Below are positions 43,406-52,258 of a stretch of 64,000 nt of DNA, in pieces; the stretch's first letter is position 1, and the number at the start of each line of letters is the position of its first letter. The notes beneath the pieces were generated by a model. The model was not told the DNA's origin and ran no database searches. It saw only the letters and a program-made list of their open reading frames with translations. The translations under genes were made by a program, and so were the position numbers. The DNA comes from Io17-Chloro-G2 sp965226915 (GTDB lineage: Bacteria; Chloroflexota; Dehalococcoidia; Lucifugimonadales; UBA3495): the NCBI GenBank assembly GCA_965226915.1, contig CBDDEJ010000008.1, positions 766,621 to 830,620 on the forward strand, given 5' to 3'.

Positions 43406-43989
43406 ATGAGCAACAACCAGCCCCAACCGCAACCTGATGCACAGCAACTTTCCATGCAACTCGAAGCACTGGAACTCGAAACAGGAACGCCAACGCCGGC
43501 GCCAACGCCCGAAAATCCCCCGCGGCCGGAGCAGGAAGCGCCGCCGACAATCCCTCACCGCAAGGGCATGAAGCTGATCCTCGAAGAGCACAAGAAGAAA
43601 CTCAAGGCCAACTGGCCGCGCAGCGGCAAGGAGCCGCCGGTACTCAAGATCTTCAATCCCGTGGGCGCTTCGACCTGGCTCATCCACTCCATGGACCCCC
43701 GCGACGAGGATACGCTGTGGACCCCCGCGACGAGGATACGCTGTTCGGCCTCTGCGACCATGGATTCGGATTCCCGGAGCTGGGCTACGTCAGCCTGTCG
43801 GAACTGCAGGAGGTCCACCCAAAGGTCAGAATCACCATCAACGGCCGCACGCTGGAGATGCCCATCCACCTGGAGACGGACAGGCACTTCCAGCCCACCC
43901 ATTCCCTGTCGGTCTACGCCGACGCCGCCCGGGCCGAATCGGGAATCACGGAACGCCTAGAACACCTGGACAGGGCCGCCATGAAATAG
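43406..43989 (+). pseudogene. DUF2958 protein, frame broken by a 26-bp tandem duplication
   Basis: The frame from ATG 43406 (after GGAGGA) encodes a Pro/Gln-rich head, then MKLILEEHKKKLKANWPRSGKEPPVLKIFNPVGASTWLIHSMDPRDEDTL. A direct 26-bp repeat (43692-43717 and 43718-43743) shifts the frame. Removing one unit restores FGLCDHGFGFPELGYVSLSELQ...LETDRHFQPTHSLSVYADAA to the stop at 43989. GxxTWLIxxxDPxDxDTLFGLCDxGxGxPELGYVSLxEL is the DUF2958 signature, found on conjugative plasmids and integrative elements. Function unknown. Confidence 0.85.
43692..43743. repeat. 26-bp tandem duplication
   Basis: Two perfect copies of a 26-bp unit beginning TGGACCCCCGCGACGAGG. It lies in the DUF2958 gene and causes its frameshift. 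Confidence 0.97.
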
Positions 43990-44273
43990 CCCGCCACCAT
44001 CGTCGAAAGCTAAAATAAACATGGAGATGTTCGCAGAACAAGTCGTATGGCAATGCCGAAACATGGAAGGCCTATGGTCAGAAGCGCAACGCACATCACC
44101 AAAGACATGGAGACTGGTATCATCTGTATGAACCCACATAGAAAGGCCACGCCACCCAAGCCGCCATCTACACCCCCGCCCGGACGTCGGTGATAAGATC
44201 TGAAGCCACCACAGCCGGATCGCAGGAATCACGCAGAACCTGAACCGCACCGACGAGGACAGAGAGGACATAC
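43990..44273. other. Intergenic region before MNT-HEPN gene
   Basis: A possible 36-codon frame from 44021 (MEMFAEQVVWQCRNMEGLWSE) has no clear ribosome site and is not called. AGAGAGGA at about 44261 is the ribosome site for the next gene. I see nothing else. Confidence 0.4.
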
Positions 44274-45068
44274 GTGACCACACCAAACGCCGACCGGCAA
44301 GCGCTGGATATAGCCAAGCATATCCACAGGATCTCCGAGGCCAGACAGACGTTCCTGTTCGGCTCCAGGGCACGGGGAGACTACAGCAAAGACTCGGACA
44401 TAGACGTGCTCATAATCACCACCGACGCGCCGCCAGACTCCTGGCTGGAGGATATGAGACAGCAGGCCAGACAGGTCCAGAAAGCCCTAGCGCCGGAGGC
44501 GTCGGGCATCGATGTCATGTGCATGTCGGAACCGGACTTCCTCAGCCGAAGCCGTCTCAGAAACAACATGGCCAACACCATCATCAAAGAGGGGCGCCCG
44601 ATAATGCCGGACGAAAATCTCGGCTACAGACTGGAATACGAGGACGAGGAAGTAGACTGGGAAGACGTCGAAAAGAAGATGACCGACGCCACGGGGGCCA
44701 CCGACTGGATCGACGCCATGCGGCAGGCCGACATCCTGGATGCCGGGGACGACAAGCAGTTCGGCAGAGTTGCGCACAATGCCCTTGAGTTTGCCTACAA
44801 GGCAGTCATAGCGGCCCACGGCCACGAATACCCCACCAGCGGCCGCGACGGACACAACCTCACAATCCTGACCCAGCTCATCAGGAGTCACGGGATTATC
44901 AGCAACGACGAGGAAATACCGGGCCGAAGGCACGCCTACCTCACGGAGTTCGGAGGGTCGGCAGTATACGCCCACGAGCATCCAGCCCTGGACCGCCACC
45001 TCATCGCAGAAGACGTGCCGGAAGCCATCGCCCAGCTGAGAGAAATAGTCGAGAGAGCCAGTCGATGA
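44274..45068 (+). CDS. MNT nucleotidyltransferase fused to HEPN-like domain
   Basis: 264 residues. The N-terminal half has the minimal nucleotidyltransferase motif GSRARGDYSKDSDIDVLI with both metal Asp residues. A linker (about 115-145) leads to an alpha-helical HEPN-like domain (DWIDAMRQADILDAGDDKQFGRVAHNALEFAYKAVIAAHG...GRDGHNLTILTQLI). MNT and HEPN usually form a two-gene toxin-antitoxin system in which MNT adenylylates the HEPN RNase; here they are one chain, and the Rx4-6H RNase motif is not obvious. GTG start with AGAGAGGA. Confidence 0.82.
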   Translation: MTTPNADRQALDIAKHIHRISEARQTFLFGSRARGDYSKDSDIDVLIITTDAPPDSWLEDMRQQARQVQKALAPEASGIDVMCMSEPDFLSRSRLRNNMANTIIKEGRPIMPDENLGYRLEYEDEEVDWEDVEKKMTDATGATDWIDAMRQADILDAGDDKQFGRVAHNALEFAYKAVIAAHGHEYPTSGRDGHNLTILTQLIRSHGIISNDEEIPGRRHAYLTEFGGSAVYAHEHPALDRHLIAEDVPEAIAQLREIVERASR

Positions 45069-45553
45069 ACCGGTGAACCACGACACGAACAGAGTCCTCA
45101 CGAAAACGAGGAACCGGCGCCGCATAAGATCCACAGCCACCTGAAAGGGAACAGCGGAGCCATAGCACAAAACCGAATGGCCCACCGAGCAAAGGGCTGA
45201 ACCGCCATGCCGTTTTCAACCCACTTCCTGACCCCACCACCGCCCCTAGACCTTCCCAGAAGCCCACCGCCTCTCCAACTCCGCAGGCCCCCCCGCTCCA
45301 CGCCTTCCCCAGCCCTGAGATCCACGCCGGCGGCCCCGGACCACGCCCCCTTGTCCGCAAAACGGACAATCCCCCCGTTCGTCCACAATATAAGAGCCGG
45401 CCGCGTCCGGCGCCGTCCCCAGGGAAAAACAGATCGCAAAAGCGACAAAGATAAACCGCCGGTCCCCGGCCGGCAGACAAAAACGGGGCGGGGAGCGGTG
45501 TCCCGTTGTGGTGGCGTCGCCGCCCCCACCAGACAACCGACACGGAGAAAACC
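45069..45553. other. C-rich intergenic region
   Basis: 485 bases with very C-rich plus strand (for example 45230-45350). Open frames here are composition artefacts. The segment 45450-45535 contains several GC-rich hairpins (CCGCCGGTCCCCGGCCGGC) whose role is unknown. It does not fit a hammerhead because the CUGANGA core is missing. No gene seen. Confidence 0.45.
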
Positions 45554-46353
45554 ATGAACGAAGTCATCAACATATACACCGACGGCGCCTACAGGAACAG
45601 CCCGGGACCCGGCGGCTGGGCCGCCGTCATACTCACCCCCACGGCACGAACCTCACGGTCCGGGGCAGAGATCCCACCTCGACCAACGACCGGATGGAAC
45701 TCACCGCGGCGGTCAAGGGGCTCCAGGGGCTGGACCACCTAATCTCCAAACCCTGGGACCTTCCCGTGATTCTTCACTCCGACTCAAAGTACCTGACCGA
45801 CGCCTTCAACGAGAACTGGCTGCGCAAGTGGAAAAAGAACGGCTGGAACACCAGCATGGGCACGCCGGTGAGCAACCCCGACCTCTGGGGGGAACTGCTG
45901 CTGCTGGCCGAGCAACGGAACATCATCTGGCAATGGGTCAAGGGCCACAGCGGAAACTACTTCAACGATCTCTGCGACCAGATCGCCACGGAGGAAGCCC
46001 AGATGGCCAAGGAGGAAGCCGAGACGGCCGCCCGGCAGGCAGCCGCCCAGCAGGCAGCGGCAAGACCCCATGAGACGCCGGACGATTTTCAAACCGGCAG
46101 CGGATACGAGCTGGAACCGGTCCAAGCGGGGCGAATGGAAGTCCTGGACTTGATCTTCAGAATCGTAGCTGAAGCCAAGAGCTTCAAGCATTTCAAAGAG
46201 CGGATGGGCCGGCTGGGAGGAGAGTATCGACTGGGAACTGTCCTACGGGAACACCTAAGGCCAAGTGCTGGGAGAGAAAACGCCGCGCGCCTGGATTGGT
46301 CACAACAGGAGGAGAACGAACGCAACGGGCCGCCTTCTGAATCCGGAGAGTAA
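45554..46353 (+). pseudogene. rnhA: RNase HI with C-terminal extension, one-base frameshift
   Basis: ATG 45554 follows GGAGA. The head NEVINIYTDGAYRNSPGPGGWAAVILTP is in one frame. From the CCCCC run at 45637-45642 the rest is in another: RDPTSTNDRMELTAAVKGL...HSDSKYLTDAFNENWLRKWKKNGW...WVKGHSGNYFNDLCDQIA. One extra C joins them. The acidic residues of RNase HI (TDG, MEL, SDS, and Asp near the end) are all present. About 110 extra C-terminal residues are unlike standard RNase HI. The break could be an assembly error. Confidence 0.85.
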
Positions 46354-46637
46354 CGCAGCCCGGAAAGGAAGAAGGCTTGATTCACCGCCCGCGGCGATAA
46401 AACCCCACACGTCACGTCTGTTGCCTAAAGCATCGGTTTTCCATTGATATGATGCCCAGCCGGCAAAGGGCGCTTTCGCCCACGCCTCTCCCTCCTCCAC
46501 ATCCCCGGCCGCGCCAACTTCCAAGCCAAATGCCCACCCCTTTTCGCCACCGCACAACATCCCCAGCGTCAAAGCCTACCCGGAGGGAAAGAACATAAGA
46601 TTACGAAAAGACCGCCCAGTGCGAAAAGGAAGGGAAA
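46354..46637. other. Intergenic region before VWA gene
   Basis: 284 bases, C-rich in the right half. No gene, no ribozyme core, no strong terminator seen. GGAAGGGAAA just before 46638 is the ribosome site for the VWA gene. Confidence 0.4.
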
Positions 46638-48275
46638 ATGCGCCACCTCAGCGCCATCCCACTGCTCTCCACGGCCATGATCGCCGTCCTCATGCTCTCC
46701 ATGAGCATCCTCATAGCCTGCGCCGTTGCCGGCCCGGGGTCCCGGCCGGCAACGAAGAACATCGGCAGCCCCGCGCCGCCGGAACCGATATCCCAACCCG
46801 AGACACCCGAGGACGCCGCCGCCGCCCGGGCGGCGGAGGGCCCAGCGGGCTTTCCCCGGGAATCTGACGCGCCGCCGGAGATCCCAGCAGACTTTCCCCG
46901 AGAGTCTGAAGCGACGCCGGACCTCGCCGGAGAAACGCCAGCCGCGCTGGCAGTCGGCGCCAGGGTCAGGACAAAGCCTGTGGAACCAGCAAACCTGGCA
47001 ACCCCGGCTCCACCCAGGGAGAGCATAAAGTCGGACGCGCACAGCGCCACAGCGGAAGACTTCGTCGGGACCTTCGTCGGGGGCCGCGCCGGCCGACGGC
47101 CCCCAGCCACAGCAGAAGACTTCTTCGGGACCTCCTCCGGGACCTCCTCCGGCAGCCCGCCCCCAGCCACGGGAAAGCACGGCGGCCGGCCCATGCTGCC
47201 CCAACCGGACCTCAAGGCCGGCGAGGTGGACGACAACCAACGCTGGAGCGAGTACCTGCAGTTCACCACGGACTACGAGGGCCCGCCGGTCCACCGCACC
47301 AACCTCGCGGACCGGCAGATAATCACCGTCCTGGACCGGGACGGAAATCCCGTGCCCAACGCCCTCGTCACCGTGAGCGACAACGGGAAGAACCTGGCAG
47401 AGTACCTCACCTACGCCGACGGCCGAACCCTCATCTTCCCGGAGGCCCTCCAGAACCGGCCAGCCTCCGGCGAGAGTCCATGGCAGAGGGGCCAACTCGA
47501 CGTCAGCGTGGAGAGAGACGGCTTCACCTCAGAGACGAGCATCGTCCCCGGGGAGGGCGAGACCCACACCGTCACGCTGGACGGAAAGATGACCTACGGC
47601 AGCAACGTCCCCCTGGACGTGCTGTTCCTGCTGGACTCCACCGGCAGCATGGACGACGAGATCCAACAGATCAAGACCACGCTGCAGTCCATCGCCAAGC
47701 GGGTGTCGAACCTGCCGGCCAACCCGGATCTGCGCTTCGGAATGGTCAGCTACCGGGACCGGGATGACACCTACATCACCCGGCTCCACGACTTCGACGG
47801 GAACGTGGAACGGTTCCAGCAGACGATCCGGGGCGTGAGGGCCAACGGCGGCAACGACTACCCCGAGTCCCTGAACCAAGCTCTCCACGAAGCGGTGAAC
47901 GACGCCTCCTGGCGGGAGAACGCGATAAGGCTGATCTTCCTGATCGCCGACGCCCCGCCCCACCTGGACTATCCGCAGGACGAGGACTACGCCGTCGAGA
48001 TGGCCCGGGCCCGGGAGAAGGGCATAAAGATATTCTCCGTGGCCAGCAGCGGGTTGGACCAACAGGGAGAGTACATCTTCCGGCAGATCGCCCAGCAGAC
48101 CATGGGAAACTTCCTGTTCATCCTGTACCGGGATGGCCCCCAGGGAAAACTGGACACGCCCCACAGCGTGGAGCAGTTCACCGTAAACAACCTGGACGGA
48201 CTGATCGTCCAGCTCATCGAGATGGAGCTGGCGGGGATCGAGGGCGGGGAGCAGCCAGGGATGAAGATGAAGTAG
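46638..48275 (+). CDS. VWA-domain lipoprotein
   Basis: 545 residues. The signal peptide ends in LIAC (about residue 28), a lipobox. Residues 30-190 are Pro/Ala/Glu-rich, with internal repeats (FPRESDAPPEIPADFPRES; GTSSGTSSGS). A beta domain follows (ITVLDRDGNPVPNALVTVSDNGKNLAEY). The von Willebrand A domain then has the MIDAS motif DSTGSM in DVLFLLDSTGSMDDEIQQIKTTLQSIA and IADAPPHLDYPQDEDYAVEMARAREKGIKIFSVASSGL. VWA domains bind ligands through a metal ion; this one would act at the cell surface, possibly in adhesion or mating-pair contact. Confidence 0.85.
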   Translation: MRHLSAIPLLSTAMIAVLMLSMSILIACAVAGPGSRPATKNIGSPAPPEPISQPETPEDAAAARAAEGPAGFPRESDAPPEIPADFPRESEATPDLAGETPAALAVGARVRTKPVEPANLATPAPPRESIKSDAHSATAEDFVGTFVGGRAGRRPPATAEDFFGTSSGTSSGSPPPATGKHGGRPMLPQPDLKAGEVDDNQRWSEYLQFTTDYEGPPVHRTNLADRQIITVLDRDGNPVPNALVTVSDNGKNLAEYLTYADGRTLIFPEALQNRPASGESPWQRGQLDVSVERDGFTSETSIVPGEGETHTVTLDGKMTYGSNVPLDVLFLLDSTGSMDDEIQQIKTTLQSIAKRVSNLPANPDLRFGMVSYRDRDDTYITRLHDFDGNVERFQQTIRGVRANGGNDYPESLNQALHEAVNDASWRENAIRLIFLIADAPPHLDYPQDEDYAVEMARAREKGIKIFSVASSGLDQQGEYIFRQIAQQTMGNFLFILYRDGPQGKLDTPHSVEQFTVNNLDGLIVQLIEMELAGIEGGEQPGMKMK

Positions 48276-48340
48276 ATCCCCGCCGCCAATCCCGGAACAC
48301 AAGCTTCGACCCAACAACCATCTTCCCGAAGCTGGCGGGC

Positions 48341-48380
48341 AGCCCGGTCCCTGGTGAGGCAGCCCGGTCCCTGGTGAGGC
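48341..48380. repeat. 20-bp tandem duplication
   Basis: AGCCCGGTCCCTGGTGAGGC occurs twice in direct succession, in the gap after the VWA gene. GGCAGCCCGG at its left also pairs with CCGGGCTGCC at 48388-48397, so a hairpin can form around it. Confidence 0.9.
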
Positions 48381-48421
48381 CGCTCGCCGGGCTGCCCCCA
48401 GAACCGAATGGAGATGAGGCA

Positions 48422-48808
48422 ATGACAAAACAGCAACTCTTCAAAACGCACCAAGAAATCCTCCTGCAAGCTGCCGGAAGGCGGGGGTGGCGCACAATGC
48501 CCCAGAACGGAGCAACGGCCATCCAGGCGGGACTCGTCCGGGAATCAGACCCCGCCTGGACGTACAGCGATGACCACCGGGCGTCCAACGGCTTCACGCT
48601 GACGGACCCGGGCCGGGAGATCATGGTCGAACAAAAATACGTCTGTGAGTGCGCTGGCTGCATCCAGAAGCCGTCCGGCCCCACCGTGACCGACCGGAAA
48701 TACTGCCCGAACTGCCGGGCCGGCATCCGGCAGTACGGGGCAGCCGAGACCCCGGCCGGCGCCAGCTGCAAGTTTCACGCCAGAACGATGCGGGACAAAT
48801 CTTCCTGA
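48422..48808 (+). CDS. Small zinc-ribbon protein
   Basis: 128 residues from ATG 48422 (MTKQQLFKTHQEILLQAAGRRGWRTMPQNGATAIQAGLVRESD). A four-Cys cluster CECAGCIQK...KYCPNCRAGIRQYG indicates a zinc ribbon, preceded by EIMVEQKYVC. Family unknown. GGAGATGAGG lies upstream. It is one of several small Cys-cluster proteins in this element. Confidence 0.65.
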   Translation: MTKQQLFKTHQEILLQAAGRRGWRTMPQNGATAIQAGLVRESDPAWTYSDDHRASNGFTLTDPGREIMVEQKYVCECAGCIQKPSGPTVTDRKYCPNCRAGIRQYGAAETPAGASCKFHARTMRDKSS

Positions 48809-48952
48809 GGGACCGGGAACGAAGCGCCACGTGAACCTCCCCCCGCCCCCCAACCAGCCAAGCCAACCAAGCCAAAACCCCAGCTCCGCCAGGAGCGCCC
48901 CCAAGGTCCGCATCCTCCAGTCCCAGCCACAACCGACAAGGAGAATAGAGCC

Positions 48953-49662
48953 ATGAACATCCCCCAGACCCTGCGGGCGGCAGGAGCCTGCAGACCGCCA
49001 GGAATTGGCATGACAACCATTACGAGCGCACCACGCCGGACAGCCACCAGGGCCGGTGGAGACGGTTCATCGAGATCGACCCCTTCAACCCGGAGAACTG
49101 GCCGGAGGGCCACATCCAGATGCAGGGAGGGGATGAGTACGGCACGCTGGCCATCCAGACCGTGAACGGGAAGCCGGCTCCCCAGTTCATCCGGACGATG
49201 CCCAAGGCCACCTACCCCTTCTTCAAGGACGGCTCCTGGGTGCTGACCGGGATGGAGAGCCTGGAGGCCTACTGCAAGCTGGACGGGACCAACATCTGCC
49301 AGTTCTGCTACCATGACGCCTACGGGAGAGAGTTCACCAGCTTCAAGGTCAGGATCAAGCCATTCATGGCCCCCCACTTCATCAACCTCATGGAGAAATG
49401 CTTTGAATTCTACCCCGGGGTGCGGGACCGGAAGCTCCGCCCCCGGCAGGCCTGCATGTACGAGCTGTACGGCCACGAGAACCCAATGCTCATCCATTAC
49501 GACCAGCCCGTCGACCTGGCCCTACTGTTGGCCCGGGAGCCGGACGGCCGGATAGTCACCCTCCAGGAAGCGGAGAACCCCATCTTCCAGGACATCGACT
49601 GCCCCCGGGCCGATCACCGGCCCATAGCGGAGACCTCCACCGCGATGACCCGCCGTACGTGA
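48953..49662 (+). pseudogene. RNA ligase (T4 Rnl1-like nucleotidyltransferase), C-terminally truncated
   Basis: After joining ATG 48953 across a CCCCC run (one C missing at 48961-48965), the protein reads MNIPPDPAGG...RWRRFIEIDPFNPENW...MESLEAYCKLDGTNICQFCYHD...CMYELYGHENPMLIHYDQPVDLALL. KLDGTN is nucleotidyltransferase motif I with the AMP-accepting Lys. YELYGHENPMLIHY is motif III of RNA ligases (T4 Rnl1-like). Motifs IV (EG) and V (KxK) are absent before the stop, so this copy is cut and probably inactive. Its end overlaps the convergent gene at 49614. Confidence 0.75.
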
Positions 49663-50135
49663 AACCAGACCTGGGTATAAACCCAGAGACGGGAACCAAG
49701 CTCACGGAAGAACTCCAACTCCACCGAAGTCAGATATGGATTACGGCTCCCCTCCGAGTCCAACGGGTTGAGCGCGATCACCGGCGGAGCCTGCTCCCGG
49801 TTGAAGGCCAGTTGCGCCTGGAGCATCGCCGCCACATTGAGAGTCGGCCTGGGCGTCTCCGTCGGCATTGCCGCGATCGTAGCCGAGACGCTAATGGCGA
49901 CCATCTCCTCCTGGGATGGCAGCTGCAGCCCGCCGGGAACCAACGGCAACGGATCACCCTCCACGGGAATCAAGAAGGCGTCATCAACGACGTCCCCATT
50001 TCCACCTCCGTTCTCATCGCCCCCGGTCAGCAAATAGAACGGGACGCCGACGAGCAAAACCAAAACCAGGCCCACGACGGCCAGGCCAATACGCCGGTCA
50101 AGCCGGGTAACACGCGCCACCAAGCCAGAAGGCAT
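49614..50135 (-). CDS. Single-helix membrane protein of unknown function
   Basis: About 173 residues from ATG 50135 (MPSGLVARVTRLDRRIGLAVVGLVLVLLVGVPFYLL), with one membrane helix near the N-terminus. A Gly/Asn/Asp linker (GGDENGGGNGDVVDD) and a Pro/Thr-rich outside region follow (MPTETPRPTLNVAAMLQAQLAFN). ATG 50138 and 50156 are alternative starts. The family is not recognised. It is transcribed towards the RNA ligase fragment and overlaps it by about 49 bases. Confidence 0.6.
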   Translation of the reverse strand: MPSGLVARVTRLDRRIGLAVVGLVLVLLVGVPFYLLTGGDENGGGNGDVVDDAFLIPVEGDPLPLVPGGLQLPSQEEMVAISVSATIAAMPTETPRPTLNVAAMLQAQLAFNREQAPPVIALNPLDSEGSRNPYLTSVELEFFRELGSRLWVYTQVWFHVRRVIAVEVSAMGR

Positions 50136-50196
50136 CATTCTCGACTTCCTCCACACAGAATTCGTTCAGACAGATTCTTCAAGCAGCAGAAAAAAG

Positions 50197-50856
50197 TCAT
50201 CTCAGGCCCAACCCCCCGACGGCCCGGGAGACCTCATCGACCTCCCGCTCGACCCGACTCGCCGCGTCCGAAAGGAAGAACCTGGCCTCCCGCAGCAGCG
50301 TCTCGAACCGGTCAGTCTCCTCGATATCCATGTTCAACATCGAACGGCCCGAGGGTCCGACCACCACCGATGCGGCCAGGATCCGGTCGGCGCCGTAGGC
50401 AGCGACCTGGGCCGTCTCCAGCATCCCGATCTGGAGATGCTGATACTGCTCCCGTTGGGACTCGGGCACATCCAGGGATGTGAGAACCCGGAAGAAATCG
50501 TCCGACTCCCGAGTGACCTCGTGAACCTCAATGACCCAGTCCAGGTTGACGTCCGCCGGCCCCGAGTGCTCCACGGCAGAGTTCAGGTCCCGGATGACCT
50601 GGCGAAGACGCTCCAGCCGGACCTGGAAGTAATATAGGAATCGGATTTCGATCAGCACCTCGGGGTCGATGGACGACAGCGCCCCGGCGATAATCTCCTC
50701 CGGCTCCAGGACAATTTCCCCATCATCATCGAACTCTATCATGCCAAGCTCGGGGGCCTCGGAATCGCCGCCGAAGCCGGGCAGGATGCCGCACCCCAGA
50801 GAGAGGGAAAGCACCGTCAGAATAACCAAAAACAGAGAAACCGGACGAAGAGCCAT
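50197..50856 (-). CDS. Lipoprotein of unknown function
   Basis: 219 residues from ATG 50856: MALRPVSLFLVILTVLSLSLGCGILPGFGGDSEAPE, with the lipobox LSLGC. The mature part is helical with long amphipathic segments (EVLIEIRFLYYFQVRLERLRQVIRDLNSAVEH; FETLLREARFFLSDAASRVEREVDEVSRAV), suggesting coiled coil. It sits 61 bases upstream of the membrane-protein gene on the same strand, so the two may form a surface module. Confidence 0.68.
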   Translation of the reverse strand: MALRPVSLFLVILTVLSLSLGCGILPGFGGDSEAPELGMIEFDDDGEIVLEPEEIIAGALSSIDPEVLIEIRFLYYFQVRLERLRQVIRDLNSAVEHSGPADVNLDWVIEVHEVTRESDDFFRVLTSLDVPESQREQYQHLQIGMLETAQVAAYGADRILAASVVVGPSGRSMLNMDIEETDRFETLLREARFFLSDAASRVEREVDEVSRAVGGLGLR

Positions 50857-51000
50857 AAGCAAACTCCAATGCCACTGAAAACAGAATAGCAGGATGAACA
50901 CAGCCAAGGCTTTGACCGTTAAGAAAAAACGCCGGGACGCCGGACCGTGACAAAATTCAAGAGCGCCCGGAAAGCCGGACCAAAACAGAGGAGAGATCCC

Positions 51001-51369
51001 ATGCTCAAGACGAGAACCGAATACACCCCCGGACAAATGATCCGGTTCGAGGCCGCCGCCCTATCCCACAACGCAACGAGGCTCATACAGATCATGCTGG
51101 AGAGCCGGCCGAAAATGGACTTCCTGGACGTGCCGGCCACGGCCGGGATGAACAGCGTCAGGAGAAACCCGCAGGGAGAACCCAACGGCATCAACCGGAA
51201 TCAGGAATACTACAACGAGCTGATACAGGCATTGGAAAAGGCCCGGGACCAGATCGAAGGACAACCCGTCTCGGAGAACTCCTGGCGGGGATGGCTGCTC
51301 CTGAACCGGTGCCGCTACCATTGCATGACGATCCTGAGCATGATGGAACAGAGCGCCCGCCAGAGCTAG
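51001..51369 (+). CDS. Unknown 122-residue protein
   Basis: ATG 51001 follows GGAGAGA by 7 bases. MLKTRTEYTPGQMIRFEAAALSHNATRLIQIMLESRP...NQEYYNELIQALEKARDQIEGQPVSENSWRGWLLLNRCRYHCMTILSMM is mostly helical. No family is recognised. The M50 protease gene follows after 22 bases, so they are probably co-transcribed. Confidence 0.6.
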   Translation: MLKTRTEYTPGQMIRFEAAALSHNATRLIQIMLESRPKMDFLDVPATAGMNSVRRNPQGEPNGINRNQEYYNELIQALEKARDQIEGQPVSENSWRGWLLLNRCRYHCMTILSMMEQSARQS

Positions 51370-51391
51370 ACTTCCCCCAGGAAGGAGAGAT

Positions 51392-52256
51392 TTGACCACG
51401 CTGATCTACGCCCTCAGCTTCATACCCATGATGCTGGTCACGCTGACCATCCACGAATTGGGGCATCTGGCAATCGCCAAGCTCAACCGGGCCAAGGCGG
51501 GAGGCTTCCACATCGGCATGGGTTGGAACATCATCACCCGCCACACCGGCCGGACCACCGTCCGGCTCACCCCTGAAACGGAGCTTCTAAACCCCCAGAC
51601 GGAAGAACTCAAGCCCAGAGACCTGGCCTCGGTGTACGTGACCAGGGAACCCGGAGACGAGGGTTACACCGCCGCCGGGCTGCTGCCCCAAAACGGAACA
51701 AAGCTCCCCCCGGAGCAATGGAACGCCGTCCGGCGCTGCAACGAGACCCACATGCGCCTGAACGGAAAGGTCCGGGAGATAGACGAAGAGCGCATCATCC
51801 TGGCCGATATGTCCTGGTCCCTGCGGGCCATCCCCATCATGGCCCATGTGATGCTCACCGACGACCCGGCCCGGAAGTTGCCGGAGGCATACAACGTCAT
51901 GCCCTGGCCCCGGAAGGCGGCCATCACGCTGGCCGGCCCCGCGGCGAACATCCTCCTGATGGTGTTCACGCTGGCAATCGTCGCCATCTTTCCCATAACC
52001 TCCGTCAGCACTCCCGCATGGACCGTGGCCAAGGTGGAACCGGGAGGGCCCGCCCACGAAGCCGGCATCCGGCCCGGAGACCGGATAGTGACAATCAACA
52101 ACCTGCTGTACCCCAGCGTTCAAGAGATAAACGAACAGAAAGAAAAATCGGTGCGGACCGGGAAGGAACTCCGCATCGGGATCATCAGGAACGGGAGCAA
52201 CCTCAACCTGCGGGTGAAACCAGACCCGGAGACCGGCTGGATAGGCATCCAACTAG
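51392..52256 (+). pseudogene. M50 site-2-type metalloprotease, N-terminal part (split by IS701)
   Basis: TTG 51392 follows GGAGAGA. MTTLIYALSFIPMMLVTLTIHELGHLAIAK gives the first membrane helix with the zinc motif HELGH. A second helix and a PDZ domain follow (TVAKVEPGGPAHEAGIRPGDRIVTINNLLYPSVQEINE). The gene is interrupted in a CTAG by an IS701-type element and continues at 53713. Joined across one CTAG it reads in frame as a complete protease of about 435 residues. M50 proteases cut membrane proteins, often to release sigma or anti-sigma factors. Confidence 0.9.
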
Positions 52257-52258
52257 TA

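Noticed and set aside
44021..44131. 36-codon open frame in the gap before the MNT-HEPN gene
   Set aside because: No ribosome site and no coupling to a neighbour; not distinguishable from chance.
45450..45540. GC-rich segment resembling the 3' part of hammerhead 2 (ACGGGGCGGGGAGCGGTGTCCCGT)
   Set aside because: The resemblance covers only one hairpin; the CUGANGA core and stem II are missing.
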